In this document: positions 1 through 12,389 of the stretch, one piece after another
Layout: each line of letters begins with the position of its first letter
Numbering within the stretch: position 1 is the stretch's first letter
From: Elysia marginata
Lineage: Eukaryota > Mollusca > Gastropoda > Plakobranchidae
Direction of reading: 5' to 3'
DNA length: 23,094 bases
Assembly: GCA_019649035.1 (NCBI GenBank)
Contig: BMAT01008371.1
Location: 79,958 to 103,051 of the forward strand
Position numbers and translations under genes: made by a program
The notes under the pieces: model-generated
What the model saw: the letters and a program-made list of their open reading frames with translations, nothing else
Database searches by the model: none
What the model was told of the DNA's origin: nothing

Positions 1-3000
1 TCCTAGATCGATACAATTTTCCTTTATCAAACAACCCATATAATTGGTCAAAATTTATTGGTACCAACTCCTCTATAGAGCTTTCACTTACCAGTCGATT
101 TTAATACTCAAGCTAGGAACATTTTGTTGTTTTGGCATTTCTTTGCGCGGTACGATAAAAGTACTGTATAGACATACTGAATAGATATTTATCCGACGAG
201 ATTTTCAGCCCAATTATCTCGCGGTTGCAAAGAATAGCATTAAACGCTTACACAGTGACTGTCTGAACGAAATCGACGCTTTTAGTTTCATATAGTGGTC
301 ACGCCCGGCCGCTCAGCAAACACAGCGACGCTTCTCTGAAGGAAAAATAACGAAAAAAAAATTCCGGCTTTTATAGTAAAGCATTACGATTTACCCCTTT
401 CTTAAATAATAATGCATTATAAAAAAAACTGCACCCATTATATTCAACTCCGGTGATAATAAACCTACTGATATTATGAAACTTATTCTTTTTTCCACGT
501 TCACTTTTAAATTGAAAAAATGTTTAACAGTGAAACGGAAAGTGTGAACATGAGGTAGCATGGAGGTATTAGAATTTAATCGAGTGTAAGGTGTGAAATC
601 CACGCTTGGGGTTTATTGTTGAATCAAGCTGACTTGAGTGGCATGCTGTGATTAGAATGACAGAATAATAATTGTGATTACGTGCAGTGAATGAAATTGA
701 GAGTTATAAGAAATAACGAAACAGTTATTGATCTAATCCATAACATTATCGATTAGCTAAATATAACGGGAAAAGGTCAGATTTGTTCACAATAGGCTGA
801 TAAAGTCATGCTAGCCATGCTTCCTCAGAACGACGTTATTAAAAGCTGAAGTGGCGTTATTAAAATCTTGTTAACGAAACATTTAACCTCTATTTCAGTC
901 TAGATTACGTTTATATGTTGCAGGTCTATTGGAAATGAGATTAGAGCGCAACTTGTCGTTCCTGTAGTGGGGATTCTTCGTCTCAATGAGGCTTTTAAAA
1001 GTTTTTTTTTTTATTTTAATCCTCTTCTCCTAATTTTTCTACTTTCCATTGCACTACTACTATTTATTTTAGCCTCAAAAGCCTATATTAACCTCTATTT
1101 CTAGCATTTTAGCGTAACCGAGTTTCTTTCTCTCAGGGAAAAGTAGACAGTAATTATTTTTTGGGTTGTTGCAAATCTTATGATTTTATGCTTCTTCAAT
1201 GCCAATGGGACTACAGTTATAGAAACGATCGACAATTACAATGCAATTTATTTTCTATTTTAGTTAAAACGTTGTACAGCTCAAGTTTCGAAAAAAATGA
1301 CATCTTTGTTGTAAAAAACCTAAAGCTGCATCCATTTCTATATTTTTTCGCAATGAAAGCAATGAATTTTTTTTAAGGTAGATACGCATCGTCATTAGCT
1401 CTTTGTGGTGACGCTATGATTTTTCAAGCAAAGTAGTAGTGTTGATCGCAGCGCAAAACTTAAACTCCTGAGTTTATTTTTCCTATAATTATCTTTTTTT
1501 TCTGTGTCGAAAGGATCAATAAGTCATTGTTAAAATTTATAAAGTCAAAATTTAAAACTTAGGTCTAAGAAAAAATTTGCAGCGATTGACTAATTTAGTG
1601 TTCTTAGTGTCAGTTCTTTTCTAAAACCACTTTAGGCTTGATTTCACAAAGCTGGCCAGGTAGGCCCTAAAAATCACCTTATTTTATTGCCTGAGTACAA
1701 GGCTGGGTGAGACTGTCAGTCTGGTAGAATCATGCAATCATACCCAAAACGCGCAGACTCAAAATCATTACTCTAAAATCTGTTAAAAAGAGGTGATAAA
1801 AAGAAACTTTTTAGAGGTGCAGTTCAGTATTCTTTTAGCAGACTCTCTTCTAAAAGTAAAAACCGTTTTAAGCTGACGAGTTGTTATTTTTAACCGGTTA
1901 GTTTTAAGCAAACAATGTTATTGAATGACTTTCGTTTAACTATCAGTGACACCAACATATGTTTAAAGTAGACACTCAGTAAAAGTATCCTTAAGACGTA
2001 CATTATTCGATTCTGAAATAACCCCTTCGCATGGGGGCGTGACGAAGATGCAGTTACAACAAAGCCAATAGAACCTGAAACTAATCTTAATGTGCATTAG
2101 ATTTTGATACTGGAATGAAGCACGGCGACTAAATGATAAAAAATTGGAAAGAAAATTAAAAATCCAATGTCACACTACAGACTTTAAGCAGCAACACGTG
2201 AGTATGACGCGAACGTCTGTGGCGTCTATTTTTAGAAACTGGTTTCATTATTTTTATAGTTTCCTCAACTTGCTTTCCCGATTTTCACGTACGCGTAGTG
2301 AGACACGGTGCGTGTGCTAAAGGTCTCTACTGTCTTAAAATAATCACAACTGCTCAATTTTCTTGCGCCATACCCCTCCCCTAAATCCTGCTAATTCGTT
2401 CCAGTCTCTTTGCGACTAAGCAACTTTAACATGCTCTAAAGCTGATCCTATAATTGAGCGAATCACTGTGAAGCAGTTGTAAGCATTACACTGTCTTAGT
2501 GTCGAGATTTATCCTTTTCTCGTACCATAGCCTGTTTTTATCACTCTAAAACAGCTCTGAAAAGACAATGTTTTCAATCACTGGGTGAAACAGGGATTGA
2601 TTTCAGGTAAATAAAGTTTCCATTAACTAGATGCGATCATTTTTCGCATGTTGGTTTCCACGGCATTCTAAATCATGCTTCAAAAAAATATTTATTGTGA
2701 GTTACAACTTTTCTTTTTCTCTGATTTAATTAATAATTTTATAGAAGTTTGAACGTTTGCGATTCACGACCCAAAATTTTTTTATTGCTGATTCATAAAG
2801 GTTTGTGAAAGTTGCTTTTCTTATCTCGTCCTTCAATTTTCTTTTCTATATGTGTTACAGTTCTTCTCGACGCTAGATCTGGACTGTCGACCCAGCGCTG
2901 TTTTGTAAAGCTGTTTCAATATTACAACCTAATGAATAAGCATATTGACAGACGGTGTCAAAGTATCAATAATACACGAGCGCCTAATCCATACAGTAGC

Positions 3001-3302
3001 CGTCATCTCGTTTCATTTTGGTGACATATCGGCACAAAGAGGGACTATCTCCCGTTCATTCTTTCAATAAAGTTGTGGTTCGACAGTTTTCCTGTTGATT
3101 TCAAATCTAAACTCTTAATCTAAAACAGATATGCGCTATTGAGTAACGCAAAACAAATATTTGCGAGCACTTTTAATGTGAAGTTCATTCAATCCATTCC
3201 GATTTGTACAGGTCTACAAGACTAGTCCACACCTTGCGCGAAGCTGCCTAATACTCTATCGCCGTGGATTTAGCGTAATACAACCCCCGTCATAGTGCTC
3301 TG

Positions 3303-3328
3303 AAATTTCACAGAAGGCTGTGAAATTT
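3303..3328. repeat. Short perfect hairpin, 11-bp stem
   Basis: Bases 3303-3313 (AAATTTCACAG) are the exact reverse complement of 3318-3328, with a four-base loop. No RNA gene class is suggested and it may be chance in AT-rich DNA. Confidence 0.5.
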
Positions 3329-4108
3329 GTAAAAAAAAAATATATCAAATTAATATTATTGGAATAACTTTGGTTTATTGCTCTCCTTAAATACAATGGA
3401 GTTCATATTCGAACACTTGCATCAAGTTCGTATAGCTTAAGTCTGCATTATTTATTGTGAAGTGCCACCGAGAATAGCCAATATTGGCCAGATTTTCTCC
3501 GACACAAGAATAAGGTCTGCTTTAAGTTTTTCGAACACAAATCTGAGCGGTCTACAAAGGGCCAAGTCCGCCTATAGGTTAGTATGAAAAACAACAGTAT
3601 AGGCGGAAAATAAGAAAACTGGGGGGAAATGGCACAGCCAACGTAAGAAGAAAGAAAAAACAGAAAGGTAATATACTGTATAGAGGGAAATAGAACATGT
3701 TTTAACCTAATGTACTCAAAACGAGTCTATCAAATTCGGCAAGAGCACATACAAACACACGGAAAAAAAAGAGCACATACAAATTAATAAGTTTGAAATA
3801 AATTACCCATTGAACAAATATTGAACAAAATATCATATAGCATTGGTTGGCTTGAAGAGGCAACATATAAATATGTTTCAAACATACACGATGTTTAAAA
3901 TCCTTAAGCATGCTACACATTAAAGCTGGCCTTCATTTCTATAAAATTCAAGAATAATATTGACCTTCCGTGCTGGGCCTGTCATAGAAATATCTGAGTA
4001 AAATGATTTAACCTACCCCCCTCTCCCACATGCTCCCTCTCTATTTCATCTCTCTCTCCTCTTTCTCTACATCACTCTTTTTTTTTCGCTCTTTCGCTCT
4101 TTCTCTCA

Positions 4109-4459
4109 AAGGCGCCTTATCCCTTTGTGTGCCTAAAAGTTTCTCTTTGACTTATGCTGAAATGTTCGATGTCTCCCAGAGAATCTCGTGGTTGTTTTGT
4201 GTCCTATACTTTCTCTCATCTTTTTAAAACCCTTCTTTCCTTTTCCCTTTGTCCAAGTCTGCCTCGTGGTCTGTCCCCCTTTTCGCTCTGTCTGTCTGTC
4301 TGTCTGTCTCTCTGTCTGCCTGTCTCTCTCTCTCTATCTTTCTCTTCCATAATTATTCTCTCCCAGGTGACTTTAAATTGCCAGCTGCTTTTCTATCGAA
4401 TACTTCAGCATATTAAGTCAAAGAGAAACTTTTAGGCACACAAAGGGATAAGGCGCCTT
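4109..4459. repeat. Long inverted repeat, 46-bp perfect arms (possible MITE or foldback element)
   Basis: The left arm 4109-4154 is the exact reverse complement of the right arm 4414-4459; both outer ends read AAGGCGCCTT. The similarity continues inward with small gaps (GCTGAAATGTTCGAT near 4155-4170 against its counterpart near 4397-4413). The roughly 260-base centre is CT-rich and has no coding capacity. The 8-base string CTTTCTCT stands just outside each arm (4099-4106 and 4460-4467). That could be a target-site duplication of the size made by hAT transposons, but the surroundings are CT-rich, so the match may be chance. It may be a non-autonomous foldback or MITE copy, or a local inverted duplication. 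The arms themselves are certain; the origin is inferred. Confidence 0.75.
4282..4340 (+). repeat. CTGT/CT microsatellite
   Basis: A run of CTGT units followed by CT units lies inside the centre of the inverted repeat. It is simple sequence only. Confidence 0.85.
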
Positions 4460-5188
4460 CTTTCTCTTTATTCTATTCACGCCCCACATGAGAGAAAGTC
4501 CTTCAAGAGTTTCTTGCCTCCTCCATTCAACCTGTCTAAAATCGATTTTGCACTTTCATTTCTACCCTCACGAGACGGAAATTTTTTTTAAACAGAAAAT
4601 TCAAAGCTGGTGGCGACACTCTTTTTTTCTTCTTATCTTATTATTTTTACATTTTCTTTTCTTCTCTCTTTCAGTCATTTTTTAAGGTTTACGCCGTCAT
4701 TACGAGTTATTCTTTGTTAGTTGAGAACTAATCTGCAATACAAAAAAAAAACGGAACGGCCTTGCTTTAACACCCTGGCGTATGTAGATTATGTAGATCT
4801 GGATATGTTTCTTTTTTTCTTGATGTAAAAGAGAATACCATGAGAAGCGTGAACGTTTCAGAAAGTTGGTAGGAAGCTTATATTGCTCTCTCTCTCCCTC
4901 GAGCATAAAAACTCTGCAAGTTTTTAACAATAAACTTACAGTTTTGTTCCATTAATGTAGTTGTGCAAAACACAAGCTGTATTTTGATTTTAAAAAATTG
5001 TATTTTTTTCACTGATACTGTGCAAGAGTATTAGAGGCGATTACTTAGTTTCCAAGTTTAATAACATTCGCTATTATACAACGCTGGCAACTTTTCTTAT
5101 CGAAATGAATAGAATTATTTTTCTTCCAGTATAGGCCGCAAGGCTGTTTCGGCTCACCCAGTTTTTGGTCTTTTGTTTTTGGTTTTCA

Positions 5189-5195
5189 TATAAAT
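5189..5195 (+). promoter_or_regulatory. Possible TATA box of the modular secreted protein gene
   Basis: TATAAAT lies about 214 bases before the start codon at 5409, so a start of transcription near 5220 would give a 5' leader of roughly 190 nt. No initiator element is clear, and such strings are frequent in DNA this AT-rich, so this is only a candidate. Confidence 0.15.
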
Positions 5196-5408
5196 TTGAC
5201 GGTTAGTAGGCCCTGTGCTATGAATAGTTATGGGCAGTATCTTAACGTCAAAGCAGTGATATTTCTTTATGACACAAAACACCAACGTAAGAAATATAGC
5301 CTCCAATTTCTACTACTCTGAAGATAGAAATGACCGCACCTTTTCACAAACCCTGGATTTAGTCTACCTCTTTCTGACCAAAGCAGTCCTGGCGTCTCAT
5401 CAGACATA

Positions 5409-5460
5409 ATGAACCTCTGGCTAAAACTTCTGCTACTCTGTGTTTTTATGAACGGAGTTG
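5409..5460 (+). CDS. Exon 1: signal peptide
   Basis: This encodes seventeen residues plus one base. They are M-N-L-W-L-K, then a hydrophobic stretch L-L-L-L-C-V-F-M, then N-G-V, a classic short signal peptide. The ATG is the first in its frame after an in-frame TGA at 5331, and it has A at -3. The donor is G|GTAAGTAG at 5460/5461. The single leftover G joins AT of exon 2 to make Asp18. The predicted cleavage is V-D-G|A, just before the first cysteine of module 1. An alternative first exon further upstream is possible, but this one fits phase and function exactly. Confidence 0.75.
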
Positions 5461-8400
5461 GTAAGTAGGCCTTCTAAAAAACTTTTTATATTTTATCTGT
5501 CCGTCTTTTTGGCTAAAAGCACTGAAACCTCGTATGTGTTGACATAAATTGTTATAGAAGAGACTTAGTAGATCAATTTCCTACACATTAGTTACAGTCT
5601 GTCAGACTGAGTATTATGGCAAAAGTTCAGAGAGAATGAAAAGGAATATTCTTGTTTTAATTCTGGTAATATTTATATATTTTTCTAAATAAGTTAATTA
5701 CAGATGTGAATGATGTAGCAATTTTATGTGCATCTCAACTATAATGTGAATGAGCCATTCCATCTAGTAAATAAGATTGCAATGAATTCCCAAGATATCG
5801 TGAAAGGTACATGCAGCGCGGAACAAAAATTGACAGAGATATCTCGTATTAATTTTGTTATGTGGCCGCTTTTTATTTTTACCTTGGTGTGTAGACTTAA
5901 AACTAATGGCGTCCCCAAATACACGTTTGTGGCTTTAATTGTCCTATTTTGCTGTAATTTCAACTAATTTTCTATAATCACATTTCATCCGTAGTTCTTT
6001 GCTTCAATACTTTTTTCTCCCAATCCATGATACATTTACCATGATTAGTCTCTATTAAAATTAAGCTCTGTTTTTTTGTTTTGTTTTTGTTTTTTTGTTT
6101 TTTTTGCCTTTTCAGCTTTGCAATGCATAGGCAATGCAAGAGTTCAACTCATGTTTTTTCAAAGTTAAAAATGTTGTAATCATTCGCTAACACACTGGAT
6201 GAGAAATTTGGACTGTTGATAATTTAAAGTCTTTAATTAATCAACACAAATGTCACTCACTCGAAAATTACAATAAAAATGACAACTTTCTCATGCTTAG
6301 TTTTAATGCAGAGAAAAGAAATATCACGGAACATCAATAAATTTTTTTACATTTTTCTTTATTTGCGTGCCGGAAATGATTCAGTGCATCAAAGAAATGA
6401 AAGCATTATCATACCATACGTAGCACGCATACAAAATAACCATATCTTATTCTTTTGTAGTTGAAATGTATTACGATTCTAGCGTTTGAAGATTTTTACA
6501 AGTTTATAGTAAATGCAGCAGAGAACGGCAGCCACTTGATGAAAAACTAGTTTACGTCTCGACAGCTGTTCTGTTAATACAACAGTTGCTTCTACTTTGA
6601 ACTTAGAGTTGAAATGCAATCGAGGATTTGATTGAAAAAAAAAGGAGCAATCACAAAATGACCATAATGAACAAAAACTATTACAAGAAATTACATTACA
6701 ATTATGGATGTCCCAAAACATTACTAAAACATGTTTTAACAAATGGAGTTTTGGAATAAATGAACCTAACCAAGAAAGAAACTATATTAAATAATACACT
6801 GACGTTAAAAAGAAAACAAAATACTGAATTTATCATGTGACCTATCTTCTCTTTCTTTGTCAACTAGACTATTGAAAAGTGTATTAACTTATCATCAGAA
6901 ACGCATGGAATCAAGTAAATAAGGCTAGAAGAATTATGAAAAATTATTGGTTTATATCCATCTATACCTAGTTATCATAAATATAATGATAGCCCAGATT
7001 ACAGTTAAATAGAGGAAATTAGACAACAAAAACATGGACCTTAATTAGGCAAATACAAATTAAGATTTTATCGAGATTTGCTCTATTAGTTAAGTATTAA
7101 ATTAGGGAAGACGAACTGAAGTAAACTATTCTGCACTTTTCTTTTCTGGTAGTCTCACTTAAATTAGAAGACTTTTGCTCATAAATACCTAGGTTTCGGT
7201 TTAGACTTAAATCTTAACCTAAGATCAAAACTAACAGTATATGGGTATAATCTGAAATTATCATGATCATGCAGAAAAACCGAAGATTTAACACAGACCA
7301 GAATGCAGTTCTCGCTGTGACCTCTGTAATGGTTCTGTATTTTAGCAATCTTATTTTCCTTTTTGTATCACGTTCGATCTTGAGTGCGGGAAATCGACAT
7401 TTCATTCTAGTGATTTCCCGAGCTCGACTCCTTCAATGTAAAACGTCAATCTAAGATTCCTGTGTCTCCAGTCTTAAAATTGAAGCAGATTTTGAATGTC
7501 GGACGCCTTATATGAACTGGGAAATCATTCACACATGCACAAACATAGTAGTAAGCACATAAACAGTAATCACCGCCTACAATGAACTAAGTATAGTAGC
7601 ATTTTTTCAGAGAACTAAAGTTGACACATGAAAGAATGATCTCGAAGTATTATTTTTTTTTTTAATTGCAGTTTAAAAAGACAATATCTTCGTCATTGAT
7701 CTCTTCACACATGATTGCTTTATTTTGTGTTAACAGGCAACTTTTTTAGGCACCTTACTAAAACGGCAAAGATTTTGAGCAATATGCCACCACAGAAATG
7801 TTAAAACTACAGTTGTCTTACTATTTATTTGCAAAATATTTTGTATTCATTTTGCTATACTATGTAGATCTGAGGTAACAGCTTTGTCGCTCAAATTTTT
7901 TTAATCAAAACAAAATCTAATTTGTCAATAAAAATCGCTTGAAGTAAACTCTACGTTGTTATACAGGTATTAGCTATTGCTGATGACGTGATGTATTGAT
8001 TTAATTTATTTTCCTTAAGCATTGAAAAAAGAAAACAAGTCAGTGTTGAACCTGCGGCATCAATATGATTGATTGCTCTTCTCTCGAGCTTTCTTCATCC
8101 TGATTCTCTGACTGGGAAGTCTAGAGCTTTCCTCATGCTGATTCTCCTAATGGGAAGTCTAGGGCTTTCCTCATCCTGAATCTCCTAATGGGAAGCCTCG
8201 GCGGCGTCTCGGATGTTCGTGGAGAAGCAGCTCCATTGGTGTCAGTTTGGATGTATCTATTTCAGTTGGTCGAGGTCTCTGCCGCTTCAGCGTGAGCCCG
8301 CTAATTAGTCAGCGGGATAAATGTTTGTTTATGGTGATTAACACGGTCGTGGCGGAACGTCCTCAGAACTTGTCACCATCTTCGACAATAATACAAGTAC

Positions 8401-11400
8401 TTGTGCTTTCTTAGCTTTATTTACGGAGACATCTTCGTCCCTCCTTACCATGTGCCCAAACAGACGCCAGCGTCATCGGAAAGTGAATGCTAAGAAGAAA
8501 TGTTTGTTGCATATATATTTCTTTATTTTTATTTGTTGCTCATTGCCAAGAATTTGCCTGAAGCGTTTACAGTGAAAAGCGCCCAACTTGTCTTAGAGTA
8601 AGCGCTCATGGTCGGAAGCTGCATCTGAGAATGACTTCACGATTCCCCTCTACACTTTATTTCTGTCACTTCTTAATCAGGTGTTCTTTGGTTTTAAGGC
8701 GAGTCGTGAAGAGTTGTTTCCCTCTTTCAACATCTTTGTCTCTACTAAATTGTTCTTTTTTCTGTGTTTCTCTCTAGATGATTCTGTATTTTCAGAGGGT
8801 ATTGGAATCTGTTTTAACAAAGAGCAACTTTTAGTGTTTACTCCACAAAAATATTATTAAATACGATGTTGCTGCAATAACTTAATTTCATTGGTGCGTT
8901 AAAGATTTTCAGAGCCCTTCATCTTTAAATGCGATGAAACGGGAAAGTAAAGATTCCAAATATTTGTTGTATATCCAGAAATAAAAATCAGCTCTTGAAA
9001 GAAAGTTGCCAATTCTGGGTGCTACCCCGTGTAGAATAAATAGAAAAACTGGACAAATACTCGTTTTATTACGTTTTATTGCAAATCGTAGGGAGAAAAC
9101 CTTGAAATGTTTATACTAGAAAGAAAACAAAATTTTTGTCCTGAGGTTTTAGAAAGGGAGTTAGAGTTGCGTTTATAGAAGTCGATTCTTTGATCAATAT
9201 GTTAACCACCAAGTTGTAGCTTAGACCAAGGCGGTATACAAGGAGTTGACAAAACCGTGCAGGCGTTAAAATCATGTCGGTTCCTCAAAATGAATCATGC
9301 CGCAACTAGCACGACCACCACCGGCACTGTTTACATAGCTGGCATTTAAAAACCCCAACCTCCTATTGAAATTGAAAAAAAAACAGCAATTCGTAAAGAA
9401 CAATTGTATACTTGAGGAGATGTAAACGCAGTTCTATATATTTCAACTCCGCAAAGCTTAACACAGGTCAGAAAAGTAAAAATATAGCCTATTCCAATTC
9501 ATTAAGGAAGTATCTAGGTGTAAATTTATTCATTACATCATAACCTTTGTTTTGATTCACGTTCATCCCTTATTCAAGATGGTGCGTGCACTTTTCCTAC
9601 CGAACTCCGGGGTGAGTGGCTGGCCTCCAACATGGGAAATGTGAACTTCACCTCTGGAGAACTGGAGGGCTACCTAGCCTGTAAGTTCCAAGCTCGGGAC
9701 AACTGTGGCGGCGTGCCTACCACCTGGGAATGTTTCGAGACGGATGGAGGGGAACAGTATGTAATAAGGTGGGATCACAGAATACAGAATACACAATACA
9801 TAATAACTTTATTAATCCTTTATGGAAAACGATATTTTACAAGTAAATAGATATACATAAAAAAGAATAGGTAAATATTTTACATATTTTTATGAAGTTT
9901 TATCTTCTTGGAGGATTTTATTCCAAAAAAAGGCAGCGACTGTATAAAATTATATATCTTTCGTATATATTTGTATAATTTGATACAGTGCAATGCAAAA
10001 TTGTGAAAAGGCGTGATTTAAAATGGCACAGAAATTGAAGAGCAGACACATCATCAAACTATTCGACATCATTATTTTAAAATTTCTTTGAAAAACAATT
10101 TTGAATCTCGGTAACAAACTAAGCAATATAACTTTAAAAACTAAGTGTAATTGCGATCTAAGCATCACGCTAGTTGACAGCCAATGACTCCTACATTAGT
10201 ATGTTAGAGTTTAATACTTCCTGTGTGCTCAGGTGCAAGAAAGCTTTAAATTTGTGGAAAAGCCAGGGCAAAGGCAAAATGAAGATAATTAATAATGTAA
10301 ATGGTGAAAACCAATGTAGCCATGATAAATAGTACATACTTTTAGCTTGAAATAATACGCGCATCATGATTTTATGGTACCTTGAATATACTCGTAGCCT
10401 CTGATTATGTGGACCACTTTTATTTTCGATCTATATTAATGATCTCCCTTTACATTTTGATAGAGCCATATGTGAAAAGTTCGCCGATGATACATGCGTC
10501 CACGTATCTGATGCAAATTACGAGTCTGTTTTTTTTTCTGAAATTGCAGACTTCTGCCACTATAGTTTCAAAATGGGCAGATTCTAATGCTATGGAGATT
10601 CATCCGAAAAAACCCAAATTCATGATTATTACAACTAGGCAGAAACGATTGATTGATTGAAGGGTATTTTTACAAGCCCAATTCCACTTCAAAGATGCTC
10701 TCAGGGCTTGGATCCCAATGACAATTTACGGACTGCCACCCAGAGACTAGCGGGGATACCATGACTTAGCCTCAGCCGGTCACATTATACTGACACCGAC
10801 CCAACCAGTAGGGGCCCGGACTGTGCTCGGCTGTGTTTCGAACCCGCGACCTCTTGGCCACGGAGCGAAGCCACTACCAAGTGAGCTATCAAGGCAGAAA
10901 CGGCAACGATTCCCTACTGGTCATCACACTATGTAAATAGTCGCCCCATACAAGAAGTTTCTATTTCAAGAAATTTTTGGGCCTCTCAGTGGATAAAGAT
11001 TTAACTTGGTCCAGTCACATCAAAACAATTTTCTCCAGTATTGTTAAAGCGACATATCAGTTAGCAAGGATTAAAAATTTCATTAATGAGGACTGCATCA
11101 AAAGTTTCTATTATGCTTTTATTCATAGCAAATTAAAATATGGACTAATGTTATATGGAGGTACTTCTCAAAATCAATTAAGAATTCTAAAATCAATTTA
11201 AAAAATAGCTGTTAGACTCGTTGATAAAAGTTGTTCATATCATACCTCTGATGCCTTTGTAAGACTCAACATTTTGCGACTATGGTCTTTGAGAAAATTT
11301 CAACTTGCTATGTTGATATGCAAAGCTATGCATAAGAAGGTTCCTAATCACATTAGTAACTTATTATCACCATGCTCCAATGACACGAAACGGTTTATTT

Positions 11401-12324
11401 TACCCTTACCTAGGGTCGATATTTTCAAGAGTCGTAGCGTTTGTTTCAGTGCTATTGCTTTTTCGGAACACTCTATCTTCTAGTATAAGACAACTCTCTG
11501 TATCGTTGTCAAGATTTTGTTCTAACTTAAGGTGGCACTTGTTGAATTATACCAATTCCTTATTGTGGTTTAAAATGAGTCACATCTCATAGGCGTGGGA
11601 ATGATAAAATAGCAATAGTTATGGAGTGAAAGGTCACAATTAGAAGTAAAAGTTTGCTATCTTACATATGTTGCTATTTTTCAATTTCATTGGATATCGT
11701 AATGACATTTGTTTATACTTCTTCCTATTGAGCCTGTGGGGGTTGATGTCTAATTTGCAATTATCATCGGTTCCTAACTAATTGTTTTTCTAATTTTGTT
11801 ATAATATTTACTATGTTTGATATTATTAGGTAATGTGATGATTATAATTGGTGTTTTTATATCAGTTACTACATGTTTTTTTTCTATTTCTCAACACCAC
11901 CATCATCATCATCGTCGTCATCATTTCTTTTTGATGTTTTTTTGTTTATTTTTTTTTACTATATTTCATTATCATTTTCACCATCTTAATCATCATCTTC
12001 ATTTACCATCATCGTCATCATCTCTGGTCATCATCAACATCAACAACGACATCATCATCGTCATCATCATTCTCTCTCACCGCTAAATAAGTTTATTAAC
12101 ATTTTTACTTTTTATGAATATTCATTATGCTATCAAAATGTTTTTAGCTGCGCTTAGTTTACAATTGCATTTCAATTTATATAGTTCCCTTTGATTGTTT
12201 CAAGATATTTCATTATGTAATAATATCCTGTTTATATTTAACGGCCAAATGAAAAAGGCACTGTGCCTAATATGCTACCGTTGTAAAATAAAATACAATT
12301 CAAATTCAAATTTTCTCTCTCTGC

Positions 12325-12389
<65 letters not shown>

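Larger units (their letters stand above)
1..5408. other. Upstream region, no gene recognised
   Basis: AT-rich sequence with many stops in all frames. The open frames here are short (under about 95 codons), low in complexity or biased by CT tracts, and show no recognisable domain. The only structured items I can support are a CT/CTGT-rich tract at about 4020-4350, an inverted repeat at 4109-4459 and two short hairpins (3303-3328 and 3567-3607). The promoter and 5' untranslated region of the gene that starts at 5409 should lie in the last few hundred bases. A gene on either strand with only non-coding exons here cannot be excluded. Confidence 0.6.
5461..9578 (+). other. Intron 1 (4.1 kb)
   Basis: GT-AG intron, phase 1. 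It is mostly AT-rich unique sequence. The two overlapping 70-80-codon frames near 5728-5967, one on each strand, have no recognisable domain. Poly-T runs occur near 6070-6110. A GC-richer stretch at 8086-8481 holds a 38-bp triple repeat and a minus-strand retrotransposon scrap. Nothing else was recognised. Confidence 0.65.

Noticed and set aside
3567..3607. Hairpin TCCGCCTATA / TATAGGCGGA
   Set aside because: A 10-bp stem with a 21-base loop. No RNA family or regulatory role is suggested, and such pairs are expected by chance in a window this long.
4154..4435. 93-codon + strand frame rich in Ser, Leu and Cys
   Set aside because: It runs through CT and CTGT repeats between the arms of the inverted repeat. 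The composition explains it, and there is no domain.
5728..5967. Overlapping frames of 79 and 74 codons on opposite strands
   Set aside because: No recognisable motif, no signal peptide or splice context, and both strands are open equally. Probably chance; an old transposon scrap is possible but not supported.
11817..12086. Frame with poly-histidine
   Set aside because: It results from CAT and ATC repeats in the 3' part of the LINE, not from a metal-binding protein.
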